8,918 nt of DNA from an uncultured Campylobacter sp. (GCF_938045465.1 NZ_CALIBF010000114.1:1-8918); one strand, 5' to 3'; positions 1 through 5,890 are shown, counted from the stretch's first letter. Numbers and translations: made by a program. Notes: generated by a model from the letters alone, not told the origin.

Positions 1-122
1 ATGTGTTTTCTGCAAGAATCAAAATAGATGATATTTGAATTGGGTGAAAATGAAATTTTGCTTATGGCAAGAGTTTAAATTTGAAATATGAGAAGCTATC
101 GCGCCAAGATGAGCGCCCTCTT

Positions 123-680
123 TTATTCGATAACCAGGCGCATTAGATACATATCCTCGCCGTCGATCACGCTGATTTCGGAGCTTTTGCAGCGCGGGCA
201 AGAAAAGTCGTTCTGCGTCAAATCCCCGCTAAAACCGCAGTTTTTACATTTTACGACGATTTCTTGGGTATGGATGATGAGATCCGCATTTTCGCAGACG
301 GTGCCTACGCGAAAGACTTCGTAGCAGTTTTGCAAATAATGCGCTTCCACGCCGCTTAGCCGCCCCATTTTTACGTGCAGTTCCCTTATCTGCGGACTTT
401 TTGCGATAGGTGTATCACAAAGCGTCTGCGGATTTGCATCCAAATTTTTATAAAAATCACCGTTTTTGCTGTTCGAGTCCGTATCCGCAACGCCCGTATT
501 TTCGGTATTCTCGGTGCCTATGTCGGTATTTGCGAAATCCGTATTTTCATTGGCGGTATTGGCGATGTTACAGCGATTTTTATCGCCTTGCTGCGCCGCG
601 CCTTTTTTCTTTGCTATTTCGGCGTTTAGCGCCTTTTCGCATAGCGCCACAAGATCCGCTACGATCGATAGTTCATGCAT
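123..680 (-). CDS. hypA: HypA nickel chaperone with long low-complexity insertion
   Basis: HypA binds nickel through its N-terminal MHE motif and delivers it, with HypB, to the hydrogenase (in Helicobacter also to urease). It starts MHELSIVADLV, with His2 the nickel ligand, so the ATG at 680 is firm. AGAGG lies five bases upstream. The structural zinc site is CKNC...CPRC (Cys145, 148, 161, 164, CxxC-x12-CxxC). The core after the insertion is IRELHVKMGRLSGVEAHYL (98 onward). At 185 residues it is about 70 longer than the usual 113-119. The extra residues, about 26-97 (390-605), form an Asn/Thr/Asp-rich tract (NTANENTDF, ENTENTG) between the first helix and the first beta strand. The reading frame and both metal sites are intact, so the protein is probably functional. 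It is the last gene of the cluster, 99 bases after hypE. Confidence 0.96.
   Translation of the reverse strand: MHELSIVADLVALCEKALNAEIAKKKGAAQQGDKNRCNIANTANENTDFANTDIGTENTENTGVADTDSNSKNGDFYKNLDANPQTLCDTPIAKSPQIRELHVKMGRLSGVEAHYLQNCYEVFRVGTVCENADLIIHTQEIVVKCKNCGFSGDLTQNDFSCPRCKSSEISVIDGEDMYLMRLVIE
390..605 (-). repeat. Asn/Thr/Asp-rich insertion within HypA
   Basis: About 72 codons interrupt the otherwise collinear HypA fold after residue 25 (EIAKKK) and end just before IRELHV. The tract has recurring ENT, NTD and ANT triplets. In DNA it shows irregular GGTATT-like repetition on the plus strand near 480-560. There is no stop and no frameshift. It is most likely a disordered loop. Confidence 0.8.
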
Positions 681-746
681 TTTTACCTCTAAATTTTACG
701 ATCTCGCCGTATTTTGTGCGAAATTTTGTTGTAAATTTAAAAATAC

Positions 747-761
747 GCCTAAAATTTAGGC
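747..761. repeat. AT-rich palindrome between hypE and hypA
   Basis: GCCTAAA and TTTAGGC flank a single A, 19 bases past the hypE stop on the minus strand side. The minus strand then reads on into an AT-rich stretch (GTATTTTTAAATTT). It could be a weak attenuator. hypA has its own good ribosome-binding site. Confidence 0.35.
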
Positions 762-779
762 ATAAATTTGTGTGTAAAT

Positions 780-1988
780 TTAACAAATCCTCGGCAGCAG
801 CTCGCCTTTTGGAAGCTCCAAAAATCGCTGCGAGCCGTAGGCATTTTGCAAAATCACTCGCCCTTTTGCCGCATGCGAAGTTTGAAATTGCCCCGCCCTA
901 TTTTCTGACGCCGCATCCGTATCGCTTGTGCCCGTAAATTCGTCCTGCGCGCTAAGTCCAGGCGTTAAAGCGCCCTTAAATTCGCCTTTATCGTACCCTA
1001 TTTCGCGTACCTCGCCGATGATTGCGGCGTTTGCGTCAAATTCGCGCAGTATCTCAAGCGCCCTATCCGCCTCGGCATCATCTTCTACGATCGCTACGAA
1101 CGTGCCTTCGTTTGCAAGCTCATAAGGCTCGAAGCCCAGCAGTTCGCACACGCCCACCACTTCGTCGCTGATTTTGATATCCTCTTCGCGCACTAAAAAT
1201 TCAAGCCCGCTGGAGCTTGCGAATTCGTTCAAAACCGCGCTAAGCCCGCCGCGCGTCGCATCTCGCATCGCTTGGATCTTCACGCCTTGCGAGATCAGCT
1301 TTTCTACCGCAGCGCAAAGCGGTTTGCAGTCGCTTTGTAGCTCGCTGCTTAGCGCGATTTCGTCGCGCGCCGCGAGTATCACTGCCCCGTGTCGCCCGAT
1401 GTCGCCGCTAAGCAGGATTTTTGCACCCGCTTTGATGTTTTGCACGCGCGCAGGTCGCAAAACACGGCCGATGCCGCTAGTGTTGATGAAAATTTTATCG
1501 CATTTGCCGCGCGGCACGACCTTCGTGTCGCCGCAAACGATGCGAACGCCGCAGCTTCGCGCGGTGCTCGCCATCGAGTCCAGGATGCGTCGCAGCTCGC
1601 TTAGGCTAACCCCCTCCTCGATAATGAGCGCGCAGCTTAAAAACAGCGGTTTCGCGCCCACCATCGCAAGGTCGTTGACGGTGCCGCAAACGGCGATCTT
1701 GCCGATGTCGCCGCCATTAAAAAACAGAGGCGTGACGACGAAACTATCGGTGCTGAAAGCTAGCTCGCCGCTAGAGCTTGCCGCCGAATTCAAAGCAGAG
1801 CTCGGCGCCGCGCGATCAAAACCAGCCCCGGCGTCTAAATTTAAATCGTCTAAATTTAAATTTAGTATCGCACTGTCGTTGTTCGCGCGTAAAATTTCAT
1901 TATCAAACGCCGCAAAGATCGTCTCGTTGATGAGCCTATTCATCTCCTCGCCGCCGCCGCCGTGGCTTAAAAGTATAGTTTCGTTCAA
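780..1988 (-). CDS. hypE: HypE carbamoyl dehydratase with two low-complexity insertions
   Basis: HypE accepts a carbamoyl group from HypF on its C-terminal cysteine and dehydrates it with ATP to thiocyanate, the source of the CN ligands. It belongs to the PurM/AIR-synthase-like fold. Numbered from the TTG at 1988 (402 residues), motifs are LLSHGGGGEEMNRLI, TDSFVVTPLFFNGGDIGKIA, GTVNDLAMVGA, IIEEGVSL, CGDTKVV, MRDATRGGLSAVLNE, ANEG and the terminal ELLPRIC, with Cys402 the carbamoyl acceptor. Two segments are foreign to the family: about 42-74 (1767-1865, between DSAIL and TDSFVV) and about 333-373 (870-992, before the conserved tail). They raise the length from the usual 330-350. A GTG at 2003 in the same frame has no ribosome-binding site. 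The TTG has AAGGA five bases upstream and gives the usual HypE N-terminus, so I prefer it, without certainty. Confidence 0.96.
   Translation of the reverse strand: MNETILLSHGGGGEEMNRLINETIFAAFDNEILRANNDSAILNLNLDDLNLDAGAGFDRAAPSSALNSAASSSGELAFSTDSFVVTPLFFNGGDIGKIAVCGTVNDLAMVGAKPLFLSCALIIEEGVSLSELRRILDSMASTARSCGVRIVCGDTKVVPRGKCDKIFINTSGIGRVLRPARVQNIKAGAKILLSGDIGRHGAVILAARDEIALSSELQSDCKPLCAAVEKLISQGVKIQAMRDATRGGLSAVLNEFASSSGLEFLVREEDIKISDEVVGVCELLGFEPYELANEGTFVAIVEDDAEADRALEILREFDANAAIIGEVREIGYDKGEFKGALTPGLSAQDEFTGTSDTDAASENRAGQFQTSHAAKGRVILQNAYGSQRFLELPKGELLPRIC
1832..1861 (-). repeat. Exact 15-bp tandem duplication inside hypE insertion
   Basis: On the plus strand CGTCTAAATTTAAAT occurs twice head to tail (1832-1846 and 1847-1861) with no mismatch. 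Five codons long and in frame, it encodes a doubled Asp-Leu-Asn-Leu-Asp type motif in the first HypE insertion. It has the form expected of a recent slippage or duplication event. Confidence 0.9.
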
Positions 1989-1993
1989 ATTTT

Positions 1994-1998
1994 TCCTT
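1994..1998 (-). promoter_or_regulatory. Ribosome-binding site favouring the TTG start of hypE
   Basis: AAGGA lies five bases upstream of the TTG at 1988 and downstream of the GTG at 2003. It can serve only the TTG. Confidence 0.5.
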
Positions 1999-2043
1999 TT
2001 CACTCGGTTTTAAATTTAAAGCCCGTATTCCGCAGCCGAACAA

Positions 2044-2064
2044 GCCGTGCCGCTACGGCGCGGC
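2044..2064. repeat. Strong GC-rich hairpin between hypD and hypE
   Basis: GCCGTGCCG, loop CTA, CGGCGCGGC form a nine-pair stem. It has one G-U pair if read from the plus strand and one C-A mismatch in the minus-strand hyp transcript. No T-run follows the stem on the minus strand (next bases TTGTTCGG), so it is more likely an mRNA stability or processing structure than a terminator. Confidence 0.5.
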
Positions 2065-2166
2065 GCAAAATTTTAAAGCAAATTTAGCGCAACGTTTTTC
2101 TTCGATTAAAATTTTAAAGTACGACTTATTTTTAAAATTTACGCTCTGCGATACCGCGCGCAAAAT

Positions 2167-3264
2167 TTAGCCCGCGTTCTTGACGTCGCCGTATTTATAG
2201 TACGCCGCGCACGCCCCTTCGCTTGAGACCATGCACGATCCTATCGGGTTTTGCGGCGTGCAGTGCTTGCCGAAAACCTTGCAATCATACGGGCTTTTTT
2301 TGCCGCGTAAAATTTCGCCGCAGATACAGGCCTTGCTCTCGGGAGCGCTCTGTACGCTGCAATCAAACTGCACCCTGGCATCCAGCGCCGCGTACTGCGG
2401 GCGCAACTTCATGCCACTTTTTGGAATTTCGCCGAGCCCTCGCCACGGAAAATCGCAAATTTCAAAATATTTATCTATTAAATTTTGCGCTTTTTGGTTG
2501 CCGCCCTCTTTTACGACGCGCTCGTATTCGTTGAAAACTTCGTAGGTGCCGGCGTTTTGCTGCTCCACCAAATTTAACACGCCCGCCATTATGTCAAGTG
2601 GCTCAAATCCGCTTACGGCGATCGGCTTTTTATAATCGCGCGCGATACTTTCGTAGGCCTTCGCGCCGGTGATCACGCTTACGTGGCTAGGCCCTAAAAA
2701 CGCGTCTATTTGCACGTTCGCATCGTCCAAGATCGCTCGCACAGGCGCGGGCACCGTAACGTGGTTGATGTGAAAAAAGAGATTTTTTAGCCCCAAGCTT
2801 AGCGCTTTATCGATAAGCACGGCGCTCATCGGCGTCGTCGTCTCAAAGCCGATCGCAAAAAATATCACCGTTTTTTGCGGATTTTCCTGCGCGATCTTTA
2901 TGCAATCAAGCGGACTATAAAGCGCTCTGATGTCGTGCCCCTCGCTGCGCAGCTTCTGTAAGCTTGTGTGAGAGCCCGGTACGCGCAGCATGTCTGCTAG
3001 AGTGCAAAAAATACTCTGCGGCATCGCGGCGAGCTTGATCGCCTCGTCGATGCGACTGCGCGGCATCACACACACCGGACAGCCGGGGCCGTGGATAAAT
3101 TTTATATTGTCGCCGACCAGGCTAGGAAGGCCGAATTTCATGATCGAGTGCGTATGTCCGCCGCAAATCTCCATGATGTTTAGCGGCCTTTTGCTTTTGG
3201 AAATTATCAGCTTGCTAAGCGCTAAAATCAGCTCCTTATCCCTAAAATCCTTGATTAGATCCAT
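2167..3264 (-). CDS. hypD: HypD Fe-S hydrogenase maturation protein
   Basis: HypD is the redox-active scaffold on which, with HypC, cyanide and CO are attached to iron. At 365 residues it has normal family length and no insertions. The conserved motifs are all visible: EICGGHTHS (32-40, Cys34), HGPGCPVCVMP (58-68, Cys62 and Cys65, the thiol-disulfide pair), IGFETTTP (138-145), HVTVPAP (168-174) and GFEPLDIMAG (219-228). The C-terminus holds the [4Fe-4S] cluster region with Cys315, Cys328, Cys335, Cys344 and Cys352 (CICG, YDCKVFGKHCTP, SCMVSSEGACAAY). AAGG lies six bases before the ATG. It follows hypC by 35 bases and precedes hypE by 178 bases, a gap that contains a strong hairpin. It is expected to act in the cytoplasm as a HypC-HypD complex that receives CN from HypE. 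Confidence 0.98.
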   Translation of the reverse strand: MDLIKDFRDKELILALSKLIISKSKRPLNIMEICGGHTHSIMKFGLPSLVGDNIKFIHGPGCPVCVMPRSRIDEAIKLAAMPQSIFCTLADMLRVPGSHTSLQKLRSEGHDIRALYSPLDCIKIAQENPQKTVIFFAIGFETTTPMSAVLIDKALSLGLKNLFFHINHVTVPAPVRAILDDANVQIDAFLGPSHVSVITGAKAYESIARDYKKPIAVSGFEPLDIMAGVLNLVEQQNAGTYEVFNEYERVVKEGGNQKAQNLIDKYFEICDFPWRGLGEIPKSGMKLRPQYAALDARVQFDCSVQSAPESKACICGEILRGKKSPYDCKVFGKHCTPQNPIGSCMVSSEGACAAYYKYGDVKNAG

Positions 3265-3299
3265 TATTTACCTTAAATTTTACGGGTTTGCAAGCCGTT

Positions 3300-3581
3300 T
3301 TAATTCTCTGCGCCGGCTCTCGGCTCTATGCTTTGATATACGGAGCTCTCTTCCGCTCTCATCTGCTTTGCGATCTGCTCGTAAATTTCGATACTCTCCT
3401 TCGCTCGCTGCGTATCGATCTTCTCCATCGCAAAACCAACGTGGATCAGCACGTACTCCCCGACCGCCGCGGGCTCAGGGAGCAGATCCAAGCTCACGCC
3501 GCGGCGCACGCCCAGAGTCTCCACCGTCGCGAAATTATTTTCGTCGATCGAGATGATTTTTGAAGGGATTGAAAGGCACAT
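3300..3581 (-). CDS. hypC: HypC iron-cofactor chaperone
   Basis: HypC (HypC/HupF family, OB-fold) binds HypD while the Fe(CN)2CO unit is assembled, then carries it to the hydrogenase large-subunit precursor. The 93-residue protein begins MCLSIPSKI. Removal of the initiator Met would expose Cys2, the essential residue of the family. Other family signatures are GVRRGVSLDLL (24-34) and GEYVLIHVGFAMEKID (41-56, with His47). The ORF is also open to an ATG at 3620, but that would bury Cys2 inside a 13-residue extension. The ATG at 3581 is preceded by AAGAAGGA and overlaps the hypB stop by one base, so it is the start. The C-terminal tail past about residue 75 is polar and not conserved in the family. 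hypD starts 35 bases downstream. Confidence 0.97.
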   Translation of the reverse strand: MCLSIPSKIISIDENNFATVETLGVRRGVSLDLLPEPAAVGEYVLIHVGFAMEKIDTQRAKESIEIYEQIAKQMRAEESSVYQSIEPRAGAEN

Positions 3582-4402
3582 TAACGAAATTCCTTCTTGT
3601 ATTGTAGGAATTTCAGCCATTTCTCCACACCCTCGCCGCTTTTGCTATCAAGAGCGATGACGTCGGCTTTCGGATTGAGTTTGTGCACTTCGCGCACCAC
3701 CTCCTCCATATCGAAGTCAAAATGCGGTAGCAGCGCTGTTTTGGTGATTACGACGCAGTCTGCGCGGCGAAATATCACCGGGTATTTTGCGATTTTGTCG
3801 CTGCCCTCGGGCACGCTTAGAAGCACTACGTTCAGGTGCGCGCCTACGTCAAATGCCGCAGGGCAGACGAGGTTTCCGACGTTTTCTATGAAAACCAGAT
3901 CCAAATTTTTAGTATCGATATGATGAAGCCCCTCGTGAACCATAAAGGCATCCAGATGGCAGGTCTCGCCGGTGCTGATCTGATGGGCCTGCGCGCCCAC
4001 TTTTATGATGCGATTGGCGTCGCGGTTGGTTTCCAGATCGCCCTCAATGACGCCGATTTTAAATTTGCCGCTTTTGATAGTGGCCTCAAGTAGCGTCGTT
4101 TTACCGCTACCGGGGCTACTCATCAAATTTAAACATAAAATTTTATCCTCGTCAAAATGAGCTCTGTTGTGAGCGGCCTCCTCGTCGTTGGCGCTTAAAA
4201 TTTTACTCATCACCTCGATCGTCTTGGCGTCATTAATAGCGACATTTGCGTGGACGTGATCGTGCGCGTCGTGCTCGTGATCGATCCCCGCCTCGTGCAT
4301 ATGAGCGTGGGAGTGGACGGTGCCGTCCGCGTGGGTATGGAGATGCTCGTGCGAATGAGCGTTATGAGTGTGTCCTACTGAACAGCCGCAATCTTTACAC
4401 AT
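3581..4402 (-). CDS. hypB: HypB nickel-insertion GTPase with His-rich N-terminus
   Basis: HypB is a SIMIBI-class GTPase that works with HypA to insert nickel into the hydrogenase large subunit. The protein has 273 residues. The N-terminus MCKDCGC resembles the CxxCGC nickel site of E. coli HypB. It is followed by a histidine-rich tract with 16 His in residues 11-51, typical of nickel-storing HypB. The P-loop is SPGSGKTT (96-103), followed by GDLETNRDANR (121-131). The G-domain metal site is Cys148-His149 and Cys180, in ENVGNLVC. The G4 motif, normally (N/T)KxD, reads TKTA at 220-223, so the guanine-specifying Asp is replaced by Ala (codon GCG at 3734-3736). AAGGA sits six bases before the ATG. 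The stop overlaps the hypC start (TAATG), implying coupled translation. A 750-base gap separates it from nikR, so it probably heads a hypBCDEA operon. Confidence 0.98.
   Translation of the reverse strand: MCKDCGCSVGHTHNAHSHEHLHTHADGTVHSHAHMHEAGIDHEHDAHDHVHANVAINDAKTIEVMSKILSANDEEAAHNRAHFDEDKILCLNLMSSPGSGKTTLLEATIKSGKFKIGVIEGDLETNRDANRIIKVGAQAHQISTGETCHLDAFMVHEGLHHIDTKNLDLVFIENVGNLVCPAAFDVGAHLNVVLLSVPEGSDKIAKYPVIFRRADCVVITKTALLPHFDFDMEEVVREVHKLNPKADVIALDSKSGEGVEKWLKFLQYKKEFR
3591..3598 (-). promoter_or_regulatory. Ribosome-binding site for hypC inside the end of hypB
   Basis: AAGAAGGA on the minus strand ends nine bases before the ATG at 3581. It lies within the last hypB codons and supports the short, Cys2-exposing HypC start. 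Confidence 0.7.
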
Positions 4403-4456
4403 TTTTTATCCTTGGAAAATAAATTTTGCGCGTAAAATACCACGTTTTTGCTTTAA

Positions 4457-4735
4457 ACGGCGTAAATTTGATAAATTTTATATCGAAGTGCGAAATTTTA
4501 TAAAATTTAATGAGGCTTGAAATTTACGCGCTTTAGTTTTATCTAAATTTCATGCGTTGTTTACGAGGGCTCGACGCAAATTTAAAGCTAGCAAGCAAAG
4601 ACGCTGCTTCTAAATTTTATCGCCTGCTCGCAGACTGCAAGTCGCACGGCGTAAATTTAGGGCTTGCGCGGCTGTGCAGCGGCTCAAAACAATAAAAAGT
4701 CGCCGTAGATAGGAGCGCGAAATTTAGGGCTTGCG
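4457..4735 (+). repeat. Two pairs of short direct repeats around AAATTTA
   Basis: ACGGCGTAAATTT (13 bp) occurs at 4457-4469 and 4646-4658. AAATTTAGGGCTTGCG (16 bp) occurs at 4653-4668 and 4720-4735. The pairs overlap at 4653-4658, so this spacer is a small mosaic of repeated words. Confidence 0.6.
4475..4484 (-). promoter_or_regulatory. Candidate -10 element upstream of hypB
   Basis: GATATAAAAT on the minus strand is the best -10-like sequence in the 150 bases before hypB. It would leave a leader of about 70 bases. No convincing -35 is present, which is common in Campylobacter. Neighbouring AAATTTTATAAAATTT sequences make chance matches likely. Confidence 0.22.
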
Positions 4736-4822
4736 AGCGGATTTTATCTGGCGCTCTACAATCTCGCGCGTGCTCTCCGGCGTGCCAAACATCATCAATG
4801 CGGCGGTCGTGCTCATATCCAT
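4724..4822 (-). CDS. Doubtful 32-residue ORF
   Basis: An ATG at 4822 opens a 32-codon frame ending TAA at 4724. The product begins MDMSTTAALMMFGTPEST and ends in a basic, possibly helical stretch (REIVERQIKSARKP). Codon choice is GC-rich like the neighbouring genes and unlike the AT-rich spacer. There is no convincing ribosome-binding site, and I recognise no family. It could be a real small protein, the remnant of a lost gene, or chance. Confidence 0.2.
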   Translation of the reverse strand: MDMSTTAALMMFGTPESTREIVERQIKSARKP

Positions 4823-4849
4823 TTTACGCTAGCTCGGCTTTGCAAATGC

Positions 4850-4906
4850 GGCACGAAAGCGGCACCTATAAAATTTAGTCGCGAGCTGCTGCGCCGGTTT
4901 CGTGCC
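4850..4906. repeat. Hairpin-forming inverted repeat
   Basis: GGCACGAAA (4850-4858) pairs exactly with TTTCGTGCC (4898-4906). After one G-G mismatch, CGGC (4860-4863) pairs with GCCG (4893-4896), leaving a loop of about 29 bases. It is not followed by a T-run on either strand, so it is not an obvious terminator. Confidence 0.45.
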
Positions 4907-5093
4907 TGTGTGTAAATTTAAACCCGCAGCAAGAATGCTTTTTGATTAAAATTTATAAAATTTGCGCTTTCGTTTGCCGCGTAAATTTAAACAAATTTTA
5001 TTTGCACGCCTTGCGCAGCTACCCCACCCGAATTCGCTACTCGATCGAGAATCGCGCTGCACAACTCGCAAAAGTCGCGCAGCCGCTGCGTTT

Positions 5094-5145
5094 AAATTTA
5101 AAAGCACGTAAAATTTCGCGCGACGCGCTGTTTTCAAAAACGTGC
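5094..5145 (-). terminator. Possible nikR terminator
   Basis: Just after the nikR stop the minus strand can form an outer stem GCACGT/ACGTGC (5140-5145 with 5104-5109) enclosing a GCGC/GCGC hairpin (5118-5128 region). TTTTAAATTT follows. The interior is imperfect, so this is a weak call. Confidence 0.3.
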
Positions 5146-5152
5146 AAAAGCC

Positions 5153-5584
5153 CTACGCTTCGGTGATGACCGCCTTTACGAGCTTGGAAAATTTTACCCC
5201 TTTTAGCGCGCCGATTTTGGCGCTGAGCCACTCAATCTTTGAAATTTTATCCCGCATCGTGATCTCCTCGAAGCAGTGGCGCTCGTCGATGTGGAAGTGG
5301 CTGGTGCTGACGATGGTGACGTTTGCGTGGTGCTCGATTTCTACGAGCTGCTCGATCAGATCGCTTTGGTGATGATCATACGCGATGCAAAGTACGCCCA
5401 CGCAGTCATCCTCGCCATCTCCGTGAAGTACACCCTCGACCATCTTTTCGCGTATGAGATCGCGGATAAACTCGCTGCGGCTTAGGTATTGCTTGGCGCG
5501 CACCATCTCATCGAGATCCTCAAAAAGCTTCGTCGGCAGCGAAATGCTAAATCTTACGGCACCCTCTTTTTCCTCTTTTTTCAT
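5153..5584 (-). CDS. nikR: NikR nickel-responsive transcriptional regulator
   Basis: NikR binds DNA when loaded with nickel and represses, or in some epsilonproteobacteria also activates, nickel uptake and nickel-enzyme genes. The 143-residue protein has an N-terminal ribbon-helix-helix DNA-binding domain (about residues 9-50: VRFSISLPTKLFEDLDEM, then SRSEFIRDLIREK) and a C-terminal ACT-like metal-binding domain. The four high-affinity nickel ligands known from E. coli (His76, His87, His89, Cys95) are present at the same spacing as His85, His96, His98 and Cys104 (HFHIDERHC). I chose the ATG at 5584 over the one at 5596 because GAGG lies six bases upstream of it, while the upstream ATG has no ribosome-binding sequence. 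It lies between hypF and hypB, separated from both by long gaps, so it is probably its own transcription unit. The nearby hyp genes are plausible targets, but that is inference. Confidence 0.96.
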   Translation of the reverse strand: MKKEEKEGAVRFSISLPTKLFEDLDEMVRAKQYLSRSEFIRDLIREKMVEGVLHGDGEDDCVGVLCIAYDHHQSDLIEQLVEIEHHANVTIVSTSHFHIDERHCFEEITMRDKISKIEWLSAKIGALKGVKFSKLVKAVITEA

Positions 5585-5586
5585 AG

Positions 5587-5594
5587 CTCCCCTC
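5587..5594 (-). promoter_or_regulatory. Ribosome-binding site that fixes the nikR start
   Basis: The minus strand reads GAGGGGAG directly before CT-ATG. The GAGG core is six bases from the ATG at 5584. The alternative ATG at 5596 overlaps this site and has none of its own. Confidence 0.7.
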
Positions 5595-5615
5595 ATTTCG
5601 CGTATTTTGAACGTA

Positions 5616-5644
5616 ATTTTACCGAAATTCCGCTCAAATAGTAA
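5616..5644 (-). promoter_or_regulatory. Candidate sigma-70 promoter of nikR
   Basis: The minus strand has GGTAAAAT, matching the Campylobacter extended -10 pattern (gnTAnaAT), with TAAAAT at 5616-5621. TTACTA lies 17 bases upstream at 5639-5644 and is a weak -35. It predicts a short leader of about 25 bases before the ATG at 5584. In AT-rich DNA such matches arise by chance, so confidence is low. Confidence 0.35.
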
Positions 5645-5779
5645 GAATTTCGCGCTAATTTGGCTTATTTTTTAAAATTTAAAGCTCCAAGGCACCGCGC
5701 TTATTTTGAAATTTTGCTCGCGATTTCGCGTTGTATTTTAGTGCTAGCGCGATGAAATTTACCGGTGCTACGTTATTTT

Positions 5780-5880
5780 AATTCTACCGCGAGCTTGCGT
5801 TCAAATTTTAAGAGTCGGGCGCTAAATAGCGTCTTAGCTTGGGATCTGCGCAGTATCTAGCCATGCGCCGCGGTAGAATT
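5780..5880. repeat. 101-base segment bounded by perfect 12-bp inverted repeats
   Basis: AATTCTACCGCG (5780-5791) and CGCGGTAGAATT (5869-5880) are exact reverse complements separated by 77 bases. Trimmed to 11 bp, the arms are flanked by TTTA on both sides (5777-5780 and 5880-5883). A small hairpin CGCTA-AA-TAGCG (5820-5831) lies inside. It carries no ORF. It could be a structured RNA stem or the trace of a small mobile element. Confidence 0.45.
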
Positions 5881-5890
5881 TTACATCGAT

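Larger units (their letters stand above)
4403..5152. other. 750-base intergenic region between nikR and hypB
   Basis: No recognised gene is present. The region holds the possible nikR terminator, a hairpin at 4850-4906, one doubtful 32-codon ORF, and direct repeats centred on AAATTTA. Two overlapping opposite-strand ORFs at 4942-5166 and 4946-5137 have unconvincing composition. Its length is odd for the middle of a biosynthetic cluster and may mark a lost gene. Confidence 0.65.

Noticed and set aside
1..122. Possible terminator or gene after hypA
   Set aside because: Only a weak 4-bp GCGC pairing near 100-115 and no T-run are seen. No ORF of note reaches in from the left edge.
19..201. 60-codon minus-strand ORF overlapping the hypA end
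   Set aside because: It lies out of frame inside hypA and extends only into the AT-rich tail after it. It has no start signal and no family.
480..560. Repetitive GGTATT-like pattern suggesting a CRISPR or tandem array
   Set aside because: The period is irregular and the pattern is explained by ENT/NTD codons of the HypA insertion. There are no equal repeats with unique spacers.
410..937. 175-codon plus-strand ORF across hypA and the hypE end
   Set aside because: It spans two real genes and the gap between them in antisense, with Arg/Tyr/Phe-rich composition typical of a shadow frame.
1174..2013. 279-codon plus-strand ORF antisense to hypE
   Set aside because: It is the mirror of a GC-rich coding frame, has no family motifs and no upstream gene context. 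hypE on the other strand is unmistakable.
3582..3620. Upstream ATG giving a 106-residue HypC
   Set aside because: It would place 13 residues before MCLSIP and hide the essential Cys2. The ATG at 3581 has its own ribosome-binding site and a TAATG overlap with hypB.
4942..5166. 74-codon plus-strand ORF in the nikR-hypB gap, and its opposite-strand partner at 4946-5137
   Set aside because: Both have composition expected of AT-rich spacer DNA. The plus-strand frame runs into the nikR 3' end, there is no ribosome-binding site, and no motif is recognised.
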